Shown: positions 24,816-34,562, numbered from the stretch's first letter. The stretch: 64,000 nt of DNA from an uncultured Roseateles sp. (GCF_963422335.1 NZ_OY729424.1:620001-684000), one strand, 5' to 3'. The notes: generated by a model not told the origin, from the sequence alone. Made by a program: numbers and translations.

Positions 24816-24840
24816 GATGGGGGATGAACAGTCCCCCATC
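24816..24840 (-). promoter_or_regulatory. Intercistronic hairpin before the ABM gene
   Basis: GATGGGGGA and TCCCCCATC form a perfect 9-bp stem with a 7-nt loop between the P450 stop and the ABM start. On the minus strand it is followed by CGGAGCCCTGC and the ATG, with no U-tract, so it is more likely an mRNA stability or translation element than a terminator. Confidence 0.5.
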
Positions 24841-24858
24841 GTAAGGGCAGGCCGCGAC

Positions 24859-26313
24859 TCAACGCCGGCGCAGGCGCATCCTCAGCCCCAGCGGCGCCAT
24901 CGTCAGGGCCAGATGCTCGGCCGGCGGCTGGCCATCGGCGGTATCGACGCCCGCAATCTCGAAACGGCTCAACAGGCAGAACATCACCATCTTCATTTCC
25001 AGCAGGGCCAGGTAGCGCCCCGGGCAGATGCGAGGGCCGGCGCCAAAGGGCATGGACAGGCGCTTGGCCGAGCTGGCCATGGCGCCCGGCCCGCCTTCGC
25101 CGAGCCAGCGCTCGGGCTCGAAGGCGGCGGCACGGGGCAGGTGGGTGTCGCTGACGCTGTCTCGGCGCAGCAGGCTGATCACCACCGTGTGGGCAGGCAC
25201 ACTCACATCGCCGATCTGCACCTCGTGCAGCGACTGCAGCGGCAGCATGGGCGCCACCGGCTTGAGCCGCATGGTCTCGTGGGCGCAGGCCTCCAGATAG
25301 TCCAGCTGGGCCAGCTGCTCCTGGCTCGGGCGCAGGCTGTCGCCCCCGACGCGCCGCACCTCCTCGGTGGCACGGGCCAGCGCCTCGGGGTGCTGCCACA
25401 GCAGGTGAATCATCCAGGCCAGGGTGTTGGCCGTGGTGTCCTCGCCGGCCAAGAGCATGGTCAGCACATTGCCGGCGACCTGGTCGTCGTCGATGCCGCT
25501 GCCCTCCTGGTCGGCGGCCACCAGCATCGCCTCGAGCAGGTTGTTGGGCCGCTCGCGCAGGCCCGGGTCGGCCTGCAGGCGCATGCGGGCCTGGCTGATG
25601 AAGCCGGCCACCGCCGCATTGATCTCGACGATGCTGCGGTCCAGCCGGCGGTCGGCCGGGCTGCGCACGATGCGCCAGGTCGGCACCGGCGAGAAGATGC
25701 GCTTGAACAGCGCGGGAAAGAGCTTGTCCAGATGGCGCTGGATCACGTCCTCGTCGGACTCCAGCGTGTTGACCTCGGCGCCGAAGGCCAGGCCAGCGAT
25801 GGTGTCGACGGTGAAGCGCATCAGGTCGGCTTGCAGATCGATCGCCGCACCGGCGTCGGCGGCCCGGTTCCAGCGCGCCACCAGTTGCTCGCCAACGCGT
25901 TGCATCGCCGGCAGGTAGCGCTTCACATGGGCCGGGTCAAAGCCGGCCATGACCATGCGGCGCTGGCGCTTCCAGACCTCGCCATGGGCGCCGAACACGC
26001 CCACCGGCAGGCCCATCTCGGTCCAGATTTCCTGCAGCCGGGTGGTGCGGCGAAAGCCGTCGGGCCGGTCGCGCAGCACCGTGGCCACCGCCTCGTGGTC
26101 GCCCACCACCATCACCTGGCGCTTCATCAGCTGCAGCTTGAAGAAGGGGCCGAACTCCCGCGCCCAGGCCTCTAGCTGCTGGTGGAAGCGCGGCGTCTCG
26201 ACCTGCAGCGCATTGCCGAAAAAGGGCAGGCCGCGCGGGCCGGGCAGATCGTCAAAGCGCCGCAAGGCGGGAGCTGTCTGCGCGGGGCGAAGCTCTTGTG
26301 TGCTGGCTTCCAT
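24859..26313 (-). CDS. Cytochrome P450
   Basis: 484 aa, no membrane anchor. The heme loop FGAGPRICPGR has the thiolate cysteine at about residue 430; the K-helix ExxR is in HETMRLKP (about 346-349); the I-helix oxygen-activation motif is AGEDTTANTLAW. The length and the CYP102/CYP4-like heme loop suggest a long-chain fatty-acid or terpenoid hydroxylase; the redox partner is not in the window. The start has GGAGGA 6 nt upstream. It is the first gene of a group with the ABM monooxygenase and the glutamine-synthetase-like ligase. Confidence 0.93.
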   Translation of the reverse strand: MEASTQELRPAQTAPALRRFDDLPGPRGLPFFGNALQVETPRFHQQLEAWAREFGPFFKLQLMKRQVMVVGDHEAVATVLRDRPDGFRRTTRLQEIWTEMGLPVGVFGAHGEVWKRQRRMVMAGFDPAHVKRYLPAMQRVGEQLVARWNRAADAGAAIDLQADLMRFTVDTIAGLAFGAEVNTLESDEDVIQRHLDKLFPALFKRIFSPVPTWRIVRSPADRRLDRSIVEINAAVAGFISQARMRLQADPGLRERPNNLLEAMLVAADQEGSGIDDDQVAGNVLTMLLAGEDTTANTLAWMIHLLWQHPEALARATEEVRRVGGDSLRPSQEQLAQLDYLEACAHETMRLKPVAPMLPLQSLHEVQIGDVSVPAHTVVISLLRRDSVSDTHLPRAAAFEPERWLGEGGPGAMASSAKRLSMPFGAGPRICPGRYLALLEMKMVMFCLLSRFEIAGVDTADGQPPAEHLALTMAPLGLRMRLRRR

Positions 26314-26378
26314 CGTGTTCCTCCAGTGCCTGGACGAGGCAGGGGCTAGGGTACGTGGAAGTCGCGCTCAGCTCAAGC

Positions 26379-29174
26379 TCAGATCGGCAATGCCTCCACC
26401 CGCACCGCCGTGACCTTGAAGCCAGGGATCTTGCCGACCGCATCGAGCGCGTCGCCGGTCAGCAGATTGGCCGCCGCCTCCCAGTAGCAGAAGGGCAGGA
26501 AGACCTGGCCCGGCTGCACCTCGCGCGACAGCTGGACCTGGGCCTGCACCTGGCCATGGCGCGAGCGCAGGTCCACCGTCTGGCCGTCGTGCAGGTGCAG
26601 GCCGGCGGCATCCTCGGGGTGGATATTGATCTGCGGCGCCGGCGCCAGCGCCTCCAGCGCCGTGGCACGGCGTGTCATCGCGCCGGTGTGCCAGTGCTCC
26701 AGCACGCGGCCGGTGGTCAGCACCAGCGGGTACTGGGTGTCGGGCTGCTCCGGGCCGGGCGTGAAGGTGGCGGGCACCAGCAGCGAACGGCCATCGGGCA
26801 GCGGGAAATGGTCGTGGAAGACGACCCGCTCGCCCGGCTCGTCCTCGCGCGCTGCCGGGGTGGTGACGGCGCTCTCGCGCTGCAGCCGCGACCAGGGCAC
26901 GCCGGCCAGCGGCGCCATGGTCTGGCGCATCTCCTCGTAGACGCGGGCGGTCGGTGCCTCGGCGGCGACATGGCCCTCACCGTCAGCATCCGTCCCGGTG
27001 TTCCTCCAGTAGGCCCAGGGCAGGCCCAGCCGGCGGCCCAGCTGTTCGATGATCCACAGGTCCTGGCGCGCGTCTCCTGGCGGCGTGATCGCCGGCCGGC
27101 CCAGCTGTATCAGCCGGTCGGTGTTGGTGTAGCTGCCCCATTTCTCGGCATGGGCCGAGGCCGGCAAGATCACGTCGGCCAGCAGCGCCGTCTCGGTGGC
27201 GAAGATGTCCTGCACGACCAGATGCTGCAGGCCGGCCAGGGCCCGGCGCGCATGGTCCAGATCGGGGTCCGACATGGCCGGGTTCTCGCCCTCGACGAAC
27301 ATGCCCTTGATGCGGCCCTCGCTGGCGGCGTGCATGATTTCCACCACCGTCAGGCCGGGTGTGGCGCTCAGCGGCACGGCCCACAGCGCCTCGAACTGCT
27401 CGCGCACCTGGGTGCTGGCCACACGCTGGTAGTTGGGCAGCATCATGGGGATCAGGCCGGCGTCGGACGCCCCCTGCACATTGTTCTGGCCGCGCAGCGG
27501 ATGCAGGCCGGTGCCGGGCCGGCCGATCTGGCCGGTGATCATCGCCAGCGCGATCAGACAGCGGGCGTTGTCGGTGCCATGCACATGCTGGCTGATGCCC
27601 ATGCCCCACAGAATCATCGCGCTGCGGGCCATCGCATAGCAGCGCGCGACCTCGCGAATCACGTCCGGCGCGATGCCGCAGATCTCGCTCATGCGCTCGG
27701 GCGTGCACTCGGCCACCGAAGCCTTCAAGGCCTCGAAGCCGTTGACGCGGGCGGCGATGAAAGCCGGGTCGGTCAGACCCTCCTTGATGATGGTGTGCAG
27801 CATGCCATTGAGCAGGGCAACATCGCTGTCCGGCCGGAAGGCCAGATGCCAGCGTGCGAAACGGGCCATCGGCGCACGGCGCGGGTCGGCCACGATCAGG
27901 GTGCTGCCGGCCTTGACGGCGTTCTTGATGAAGCTGGCCGCCACCGGATGATTGGAGCTCGGGTTGGCGCCGATCAGCAGAATCACCTCGGCCTGGGCCA
28001 CGTCGGCCACCGGATTGCTGACCGAGCCCGAACCAATGCCCTCCAGCAGGGCCGCCACCGAGCTGGCATGGCACAGCCGCGTGCAGTGATCGACGTTATT
28101 GGTACCAAAGCCCTGGCGCACCAGCTTCTGGAACAGATAGGCCTCCTCGTTGCTGCCCTTGGCCGAGCCGAAGCCCGCCAGCGGGCTGTCGGCGCCCAGT
28201 GCGTGGCTGTCGCGCAGCTGGCGCAGACCGGCGGCGGCAAAGTCCAGCGCCTCGTCCCAGCTCGCTTCACGGAACAGGTCGCTCAGCGGCTTGAGCCCCT
28301 GGCGCACCAGCGCGATATCGGCCGGGTCCTTGGCCACGCCCTCGCGGCGCATCAGCGGCACGGTCAGGCGCTCGGCGCTCTGCACATAGTCATAGCCATA
28401 GCGGCCCTTGACGCACAGCCGGCCGTGGTTGGCCGGGCCATCGCGTCCGACTGCCTCGATGATCTTGTTGTCCTTGACCCGGTAGTCGAGCTGGCAGCCG
28501 ACGCCGCAGTAGGCACAGACCGAGGCCACCACCGCGTCCGCCACCTGCAGCGCCGCGCCATTGGCCGGCGTCAGCGCACCGGTCGGGCAGGCCTGCACAC
28601 ACTCGCCACAGGCCACGCAGGAGCTGGCACCCAGCGCGTCATCGGCATCGAAGCTGATGCGGGTCTCGGCGCCCCAGCCGGCAATGCCCAGCACATCATT
28701 GACCTGTTCGTCGCGGCAGGCACGCACGCAGCGCATGCACTGGATGCAGGCATCGAGCTGCACGCTGATGGCCGGGTGGCTGCGGTCGGGCGCCGGCTGC
28801 GGCCGGGCCGCGAAGCGCGAACCGGTCACGCTCAAGGCGTCGCACCACTGTGTCAGCTCGGACGCTCGCGTGTGCGGCGTCTGCGGCTGGTTGGCCATCA
28901 GCAGCTCCAGCACCATCTTCTGCGAGCGTTGCACGCGGGCGGTCTGCAGATGGATTTTCTGGCCGGCCTTGACGGTGCGGCAGCAGGAGGCGGCCAGGGC
29001 CCGCTCGCCCTCGATCTCGACCACGCAGGCGCGGCAGTTGCCGGCCGGCGTCAGCCCGTCCATATGGCAGAGATGGGGGATTGCATGGCCGTGGCGCTGG
29101 GCGACGCTGAGCAGGGTTTCGCCTGGCTCGGCCTCGACCTGCAGGCCGTCAATCGCTATCGTGACGCCGCTCAT
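26379..29174 (-). CDS. fdsA: Formate dehydrogenase alpha subunit (NAD-dependent, molybdopterin)
   Basis: 931 aa. The N-terminal [2Fe-2S] domain has the CHMDGLTPAGNCRAC cysteine pattern, then a His/Cys cluster region, two [4Fe-4S] motifs (CIQCMRCVRAC and CVACGECVQACPTG), a further CAYCGVGCQL cluster, and the bis-molybdopterin catalytic domain with the Mo ligand Cys (about residue 368) in TRLCHASS; it is cysteine, not selenocysteine. It oxidises formate to CO2 in the cytoplasm and passes electrons to the NADH-forming beta subunit. The start overlaps the fdsB stop as ATGA. fdhD/fdsC and fdsD are not in the window. Confidence 0.94.
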   Translation of the reverse strand: MSGVTIAIDGLQVEAEPGETLLSVAQRHGHAIPHLCHMDGLTPAGNCRACVVEIEGERALAASCCRTVKAGQKIHLQTARVQRSQKMVLELLMANQPQTPHTRASELTQWCDALSVTGSRFAARPQPAPDRSHPAISVQLDACIQCMRCVRACRDEQVNDVLGIAGWGAETRISFDADDALGASSCVACGECVQACPTGALTPANGAALQVADAVVASVCAYCGVGCQLDYRVKDNKIIEAVGRDGPANHGRLCVKGRYGYDYVQSAERLTVPLMRREGVAKDPADIALVRQGLKPLSDLFREASWDEALDFAAAGLRQLRDSHALGADSPLAGFGSAKGSNEEAYLFQKLVRQGFGTNNVDHCTRLCHASSVAALLEGIGSGSVSNPVADVAQAEVILLIGANPSSNHPVAASFIKNAVKAGSTLIVADPRRAPMARFARWHLAFRPDSDVALLNGMLHTIIKEGLTDPAFIAARVNGFEALKASVAECTPERMSEICGIAPDVIREVARCYAMARSAMILWGMGISQHVHGTDNARCLIALAMITGQIGRPGTGLHPLRGQNNVQGASDAGLIPMMLPNYQRVASTQVREQFEALWAVPLSATPGLTVVEIMHAASEGRIKGMFVEGENPAMSDPDLDHARRALAGLQHLVVQDIFATETALLADVILPASAHAEKWGSYTNTDRLIQLGRPAITPPGDARQDLWIIEQLGRRLGLPWAYWRNTGTDADGEGHVAAEAPTARVYEEMRQTMAPLAGVPWSRLQRESAVTTPAAREDEPGERVVFHDHFPLPDGRSLLVPATFTPGPEQPDTQYPLVLTTGRVLEHWHTGAMTRRATALEALAPAPQINIHPEDAAGLHLHDGQTVDLRSRHGQVQAQVQLSREVQPGQVFLPFCYWEAAANLLTGDALDAVGKIPGFKVTAVRVEALPI

Positions 29175-30865
29175 GCGAACTCCTGCGGGAAATAGCGCAG
29201 CGCGCTGCGCAGCGGGTTCGGCGCGGCCTGGCCCAGGCCGCAGATCGAGGCATCCATCATCACCTGCGACAACTCCTCCATCAGCTCGGTGTCCCATTTG
29301 GGCGCACGCATCAGCTGCACCGCCCGCTGCGTGCCCTCGCGGCAGGGCGTGCACTGGCCGCAGCTTTCATGCTCGAAGAACTCCATCGCGTTCAAGGCCA
29401 GTTCGCGGGCCCGGTCGGCTTCGGAGAACACGATGATGGCCGCCGAGCCGATGAAGCAGCCGTGGGGCTGCAAGGTGTCGAAGTCCAGCGGCAGATCGGC
29501 CATGCTGGCGGGGAAGATACCGCCCGAGGCGCCGCCGGGGAAATAGCCGTAGAGCTCATGGCCGTCCTGCATGCCGCCACCGTACTCGTCAACCAGCTCG
29601 CGCAGCGAGATGCCGGCCGGGGCCACATGCATGCCAGGACTCTTGACCCGGCCCGACAGGCTGAACGAGCGCAGCCCCTTGCGGCCGCGCCGGCCCTGGC
29701 TGGCAAACCAGTCGGCACCGCGCTCCAGGATCTCGCGCACCCAATGCAGCGTCTCCATATTGTGCTCAAGCGTCGGCCGGCCGAACAGGCCGACCTCGGC
29801 CAGATAGGGCGGGCGCTGGCGCGGCCAGCCGCGCTTGCCCTCCAGCGATTCGATCATCGCCGACTCCTCGCCGCAGACGTAAGCGCCGGCGCCGCGCCGC
29901 AGATGGATCTCGGGCGCGTCCGGTCTTGCGGCGCGCAGCGCGGCCAGCTCGCGCTGCAGCAGCGCGCGGCAACCGGCGTATTCGTCGCGCAGATAGATGT
30001 AGATCGCTTCGATGCCGACGCAATGCGCCGCAATCAGCGCACCTTCCAGAAAGCGGTGCGGATCGCGCTCCAGGTAATGGCGATCCTTGAACGTGCCCGG
30101 CTCGCCCTCGTCGATATTGATGGCCAGCAGACGCGGCGCTGGCTGGGCGGCCACGATGGACCACTTGCGCCCCAGCGGGAAGCCGGCACCGCCGAGGCCG
30201 CGCAGGCCCGAGTCGGTCAAGGCCTGAATCGTCGCCGGCACCTCGCGCCGGCCGCCCAGCAGCTCGTCCAGCAGCCGGTAGCCGCCCTGGGCGCAGTAGG
30301 CCTCGTAGGCTATCGCATCAGGAGTCGGGTCTTGCCTGTCATCGGCAGCGATGGCCGCTCGGACAGCGGTCGGCGTGGCCGAAGCGATCGGCTTCTGGCC
30401 AACCACGGCCACCGGTGCTTCGGCGCAGCGGCCGACACAGGGCACTTCGATCACGCGCAGGCCAGCGCCGGCCGTCGCGCGCAAATCGTCCAGCAGCGGC
30501 CTGGCGCCTGCCATCGCGCAGCTCAGCGAATTGCAGACCCGCACGGTCAGCACCGGTGGCGCCGCCTCGCCCTCGCGGACGATGTCGAAGTGGTGATAGA
30601 AGCTGGCCGTCTCGTGCACCTCGGCCTGCGACAGACCCATCTCCTCGGCCAGCGCCGCCAGCATGTCCACGCTGAGGTGGCCCCGGGCATCCTGAATCTT
30701 GTGCAGATGCTCGATCAGCAGGTCGCGCGCGCGCGATTCATCGCCCAGCAATGCGCGCACGGCCAGCAGCGCCGCGGCCGTCGGTTGGCGGCCGCGCGGC
30801 CCGCCGCCACGTTGGCGTTGGGGCAGGGCAATCGGCTGGGCGGTGAGGGGGCGGTCTGCTGACAA
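29171..30865 (-). CDS. fdsB: Formate dehydrogenase fused gamma-beta subunit (NuoE-NuoF-like)
   Basis: 564 aa. Residues about 20-170 are NuoE/FdsG-like with four cysteines (VCNSLSC and VPCVGRC) for a [2Fe-2S] cluster. Residues about 200-564 are NuoF/FdsB-like with the FMN/NADH loop LGGAGFPLGRKW, GAYVCGEESAMIESLEG, and the [4Fe-4S] motif ESCGQCTPCREG plus a final CGLG. It transfers electrons from formate to NAD. The start is TTG at 30865, with GGAG about 8 nt upstream; no ATG lies near and the N-terminus is a non-conserved Arg/Gly-rich stretch. fdsA follows with ATGA overlap. Confidence 0.92.
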   Translation of the reverse strand: MSADRPLTAQPIALPQRQRGGGPRGRQPTAAALLAVRALLGDESRARDLLIEHLHKIQDARGHLSVDMLAALAEEMGLSQAEVHETASFYHHFDIVREGEAAPPVLTVRVCNSLSCAMAGARPLLDDLRATAGAGLRVIEVPCVGRCAEAPVAVVGQKPIASATPTAVRAAIAADDRQDPTPDAIAYEAYCAQGGYRLLDELLGGRREVPATIQALTDSGLRGLGGAGFPLGRKWSIVAAQPAPRLLAINIDEGEPGTFKDRHYLERDPHRFLEGALIAAHCVGIEAIYIYLRDEYAGCRALLQRELAALRAARPDAPEIHLRRGAGAYVCGEESAMIESLEGKRGWPRQRPPYLAEVGLFGRPTLEHNMETLHWVREILERGADWFASQGRRGRKGLRSFSLSGRVKSPGMHVAPAGISLRELVDEYGGGMQDGHELYGYFPGGASGGIFPASMADLPLDFDTLQPHGCFIGSAAIIVFSEADRARELALNAMEFFEHESCGQCTPCREGTQRAVQLMRAPKWDTELMEELSQVMMDASICGLGQAAPNPLRSALRYFPQEFA

Positions 30866-30907
30866 GAAGCGGTCTCCGGATCTGAATTCGGCGCATCATA
30901 GCCAGCG

Positions 30908-31723
30908 TCAGTGGCTTGCCAAAAACGCCGCGCTGTGCGCAATCAGCGCATCGGGCTGCTCGCGCTGCGGCGAGTGGCCGCAGGCCGGCAACACGCACAG
31001 CTGGGCCTGCGGCAGCCGGCGCTTGATCGCATCGAGCTGAGCCAGCGTGGCGTACTCGTCATTCTCGCCCTGCACCGCCAGCAGCGGGCAGCTGAGGGTG
31101 GCTATCTCGGCCTCGATATTCCACCGCCGGAAGGCCGGGTTCATCCAGGCATCGTTCCAGCCCCAGAAGGGCGAATCGGGGTCGTCATGCTGGCGCGCCA
31201 GCTTGGCCCGCAGGCCGCCCTGCAGATAGGCCTCGCGGGCCACGGCCAGGCCGGCGACGGTGACATCCTCGACGAAGACATGCGAGGCCACCGCGATCAC
31301 GCCGGCCACGGCCGCAGGGTAGCGCGCGGCGTAGAGCAGCGCGATCGAACCGCCATCGCTGTGGCCGAACAGCCAGGGCTTGTCCGCCATGCCCAAGGCA
31401 TCGAAGAAGGCAGGCAGGAAGGCATGGGCCTGGCGGTGCAGATAGTCCATGCCCCAGGCCTCGCCGGCGGCGCGCGGTGTCGAGCGGCCATAGCCCTGGC
31501 GCGAGAACACCAGGCCGCGCAGATCGGCGGCCTCGCACAGCCGCGCCGGGAAGTCGCGCCAGGCGGCCAGCGAGCCCAGGCCCTCGTGCAGAAACACCAG
31601 CAGCGGGCGGTCGCAGCGCTCGGCGCGCAGCCATTGGAATTCGATCTGGTCCTGGCGCCCGGCCCAAGTGACGGTAACGACGGTGGTGGTGTTGACTGCT
31701 GTCATATCCTGCTGCTGCGTCAT
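30908..31723 (-). CDS. Alpha/beta hydrolase
   Basis: 271 aa, cytoplasmic. The oxyanion strand is LLVFLHEGLGSLAAW, the nucleophile elbow GHSDGGS (Ser), and the acid and histidine are in VQGENDEYA and ACGHSPQREQP. It resembles small esterases and C-C hydrolases. It lies 42 nt upstream of fdsB on the same strand, so it may share the formate dehydrogenase transcript; an S-formylglutathione-hydrolase-like job is tempting, but sequence does not show it. The start at 31723 has GAGGG upstream; 31705 is an alternative. Confidence 0.85.
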   Translation of the reverse strand: MTQQQDMTAVNTTTVVTVTWAGRQDQIEFQWLRAERCDRPLLVFLHEGLGSLAAWRDFPARLCEAADLRGLVFSRQGYGRSTPRAAGEAWGMDYLHRQAHAFLPAFFDALGMADKPWLFGHSDGGSIALLYAARYPAAVAGVIAVASHVFVEDVTVAGLAVAREAYLQGGLRAKLARQHDDPDSPFWGWNDAWMNPAFRRWNIEAEIATLSCPLLAVQGENDEYATLAQLDAIKRRLPQAQLCVLPACGHSPQREQPDALIAHSAAFLASH

Positions 31724-31794
31724 CGGGGCAAGCCCTCAGCCAGCGACCCAGGGTTTGCCCCAAACTAAGGAGGTAGATACCAAGGAGACATCAT

Positions 31795-32802
31795 ATGCAG
31801 CACCCGATCAACCGTCGCCACGCCCTCATCACCAGCGCCGCCGCCCTGGCTGCCGCGCCCTCCAGCCTGTGGGCGCAAGGCCCCTGGCCCAGCAAGTTCG
31901 TGCGCATCGTCGTGCCTTTCGCCGCCGGCGGCACCACCGATCTGCTGGCCCGCGCGCTGGCGCCGGAGCTGCAGCGCGTGTTCGGCCAATCGTTCGTGGT
32001 CGACAACAAGCCCGGCGCCGGAGGCAATCTGGGCGCCGCCGACGTGGCCAAGTCGGCCGCCGATGGCCACACCCTGTTGATGGGCACGGTGGGCACGCAC
32101 GCGATCAACCACGCGCTGTATCCCAAGCTGCCCTTCGACCCGGTCAAGGACTTCGTGCCCGTGACCCTGGTCGCCGCCGTGCCCAATGTGCTGGTGATGA
32201 ATCCGGCCAAGGCCCAGCAGTACGGCATCAACAGCGTGGCCGACCTGATCCGCTATGCCAAGGCCAACCCGGGCAAGCTGAACATGGCCTCCAGTGGCAA
32301 TGGCACGTCCATCCACCTGGCCGGCGAGCTGTTCAAGAGCATGACGGGCACCTTCATGCTGCACTTCCCCTACCGCGGCTCAGGGCCGGCGCTGATGGAT
32401 CTGATGGGCGGCAACACCGACCTGATGTTCGACAACCTGCCCTCGGCCCTGCCCCAGATCAAGGCCGGCAAGCTCAAGGCGATCGCGCTGACCAGCAGCA
32501 AGCGCAGCGAGGCCTTGCCGGGCGTTCCGACGATAGAGGAGGTCGGCGGTCCGGCCTTGAAGGGCTATGAGGCGACCTCCTGGTTCGGCCTGCTGGCCCC
32601 GGCCGGCACACCGATGGACATCGTCAACAAGCTGCAGCAGGAGACCGCCAAGGCGCTGGGCTCTCCGGCGCTGAAGGAACGCCTGCTGTCCCAGGGCGCC
32701 ATTCCCAGCGGCAACACCAGCGCCGAGTTCGCTGCGCTGATCGCCGCCGAAACGAAGAAGTGGGCGCAGGTCGTCAAGGTCTCGGGGGCCAAAGTCGATT
32801 GA
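31795..32802 (+). CDS. Tripartite tricarboxylate transporter substrate-binding protein (Bug/TctC family)
   Basis: 335 aa. Twin-arginine-like or Sec signal (NRRHALITSAAALAAAPSSLWA) then the TctC/Bug fold: VRIVVPFAAGGTTDLLAR, VDNKPGAGGNLGA and PFDPVKDFVPVT segments are diagnostic. These periplasmic proteins bind carboxylates or other small solutes. The membrane subunits TctA/TctB are absent here, which is usual for the expanded Bug family of betaproteobacteria. AAGGAGA lies before the ATG. Confidence 0.93.
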   Translation: MQHPINRRHALITSAAALAAAPSSLWAQGPWPSKFVRIVVPFAAGGTTDLLARALAPELQRVFGQSFVVDNKPGAGGNLGAADVAKSAADGHTLLMGTVGTHAINHALYPKLPFDPVKDFVPVTLVAAVPNVLVMNPAKAQQYGINSVADLIRYAKANPGKLNMASSGNGTSIHLAGELFKSMTGTFMLHFPYRGSGPALMDLMGGNTDLMFDNLPSALPQIKAGKLKAIALTSSKRSEALPGVPTIEEVGGPALKGYEATSWFGLLAPAGTPMDIVNKLQQETAKALGSPALKERLLSQGAIPSGNTSAEFAALIAAETKKWAQVVKVSGAKVD

Positions 32803-32864
32803 GCCGGCGGGGCTGCCTATACTGGACAGCCCCCCAACAAGCGCCCTGACGCACCGACCTCCCC

Positions 32865-34547
32865 ATGTTCCTGACCCGCTGGCGGCAGTACCAAGCCCTG
32901 GCACTGCGCGAGGACCTGCTGGCCGCCCTGGTGGTCAGCGTGCTGCTGATTCCGCAAAGCCTGGCCTATGCCCTGCTGGCCGGCCTGCCCGCCCACGTGG
33001 GCCTGTATGCCAGCCTGCTGCCGCTGGTGCTGTACGCCGCTTTCGGCTCCAGCCCGAATCTGGGCGTGGGTCCGGTGGCAGTGCTGGCCTTGATGATTGG
33101 CCAGACGCTGGCACTGGCACCTGCCGGGGTGAGTGCGTCGGACGCCGCCCTGGTGCTGGCCGCCGAGGTCGGCCTGTTGATGGCCGCGGCTGCGTTGCTG
33201 CGGCTTGATGCGCTGGCCTCGCTGCTGAGCGTGCCGGTGCTGCATGGTTTCGAGACCGGCGCGGCGCTGTCGATCGCGATGAGCCAGCTGCCGGTGCTGC
33301 TGGGCAGCCCCGTGCATGGCAACAGCATTCCGCAGCTCTGGGAGCAGCTGCAGCAGACCTGGCAGTCCGGCGCCCGCGCCTGGCTGCCGCTGACCGCCGC
33401 CTACGGCCTGGCCACGGTGCTGGCGCTGTGGCTGGCGCGGCGCCACGCGGTGGGCCTGCTGCTGCACTGGATGCCCGCGGCGCGGGCCACCATGCTGGCC
33501 CGCCTGCTGCCGCTGCTGATACTGATCGTCGCCATCGTGCTGGCAGCCGCCACCGGCGCGGCCGGGCAAGGCGTGGCCCTCGTCGGCCCCTTGCCGGCGC
33601 TGCATGTGCCGCTGAGCCTGCCGATGGCCGACTGGGCGCTGTGGCGGCAGCTGTTCCCTGGCGCGCTGCTGATCGCCCTGGTCGGCTATGTCAGCAGCCT
33701 GGTGGTCGGCGAATCGCTGGCGCGCAAGCGCGATCAGCGGGTGGACCCCAGGCGCGAGCTGGCCGGCCTGGCCGGAGCCAATCTGGCCGCGGCCTTCACC
33801 GGCGGCATGCCGGTGGCGGCGAGTTTCTCGCGCAGCGTGCTGATGCTGGACGCCGGCAGCCGCACCCGCATGACCGGCGTCTGGACCGCCGCCTTCATGG
33901 CCATCGCCATGCTGTTCCTGAGCGCGCCGCTGGCTGCCCTGCCCACCGCCGTGCTGGCCGCCACCATCGTCGTGGCCGTGCTGTCGGTGATCAGCCTGAC
34001 GCCGTTTGTCGAGGCCTGGCGCTACTCGCGGCCCGAGTGCGTGCTGATGGTGGGGGTGGCGGGGCTGACCCTGCTGTGGGGCGTCAGCGCCGCGCTGGGC
34101 CTGGGCGTGCTGGGTTCGGTGGCGCTGCTGCTGCAGCGCACGGCCAAGCCCCACGTGGCCCTGATCGGCCGCGTGCCCGGCACCGAGCATTACCGCAATG
34201 TCGAACGCCACGAGGTCGAATGCCTGGACGAGGTGCTGGGCCTGCGCATCGACGAAAGCCTGCTCTTCACCAACGCGCGCAGCCTGACCGATGTGGTGCA
34301 GCAGCATCTGGTCCAGCACCGCGAGGCCAGGCGCGTGGTGCTGCTGATGTCACCGGTCAACAGCATCGATCTCAGCGGCCTGGAGGCGCTGCGCGATCTG
34401 CACGCCACCTTGGCGCGCCAGGGTGTGCGGTTGGATCTGAGCGAGGTCAAGGGCCCGGTGCTGGACCGGCTGAAGGCCAGCGATTGGCAGCGCTGGTTCA
34501 AGGGCCGGGTGTTCCTGAGCCACCACCACGGCATGATAGAAAGCTGA
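32865..34547 (+). CDS. SulP family inorganic anion transporter
   Basis: 560 aa. An N-terminal transport domain (about 1-420) has 10-12 hydrophobic helices with the family signatures LLIPQSLAYALLAGLP and AYAAFGSS-like (LYAAFGSSPNLGVGP), and a cytoplasmic STAS domain (about 435-555) has MSPVNSIDLSGLEALRDLH. SulP proteins carry sulfate, bicarbonate or C4-dicarboxylates with H+ or Na+; the substrate is not evident. It is convergent with the M28 peptidase gene 15 nt away. Confidence 0.92.
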   Translation: MFLTRWRQYQALALREDLLAALVVSVLLIPQSLAYALLAGLPAHVGLYASLLPLVLYAAFGSSPNLGVGPVAVLALMIGQTLALAPAGVSASDAALVLAAEVGLLMAAAALLRLDALASLLSVPVLHGFETGAALSIAMSQLPVLLGSPVHGNSIPQLWEQLQQTWQSGARAWLPLTAAYGLATVLALWLARRHAVGLLLHWMPAARATMLARLLPLLILIVAIVLAAATGAAGQGVALVGPLPALHVPLSLPMADWALWRQLFPGALLIALVGYVSSLVVGESLARKRDQRVDPRRELAGLAGANLAAAFTGGMPVAASFSRSVLMLDAGSRTRMTGVWTAAFMAIAMLFLSAPLAALPTAVLAATIVVAVLSVISLTPFVEAWRYSRPECVLMVGVAGLTLLWGVSAALGLGVLGSVALLLQRTAKPHVALIGRVPGTEHYRNVERHEVECLDEVLGLRIDESLLFTNARSLTDVVQQHLVQHREARRVVLLMSPVNSIDLSGLEALRDLHATLARQGVRLDLSEVKGPVLDRLKASDWQRWFKGRVFLSHHHGMIES

Positions 34548-34562
34548 GCACCCGTGCCGGGC

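Noticed and set aside
24816..24840. Hairpin between P450 and ABM genes as a transcription terminator
   Set aside because: The stem is strong but lacks a U-tract on the minus strand and is directly followed by the next gene's ribosome site, so it was listed as an intercistronic element instead.
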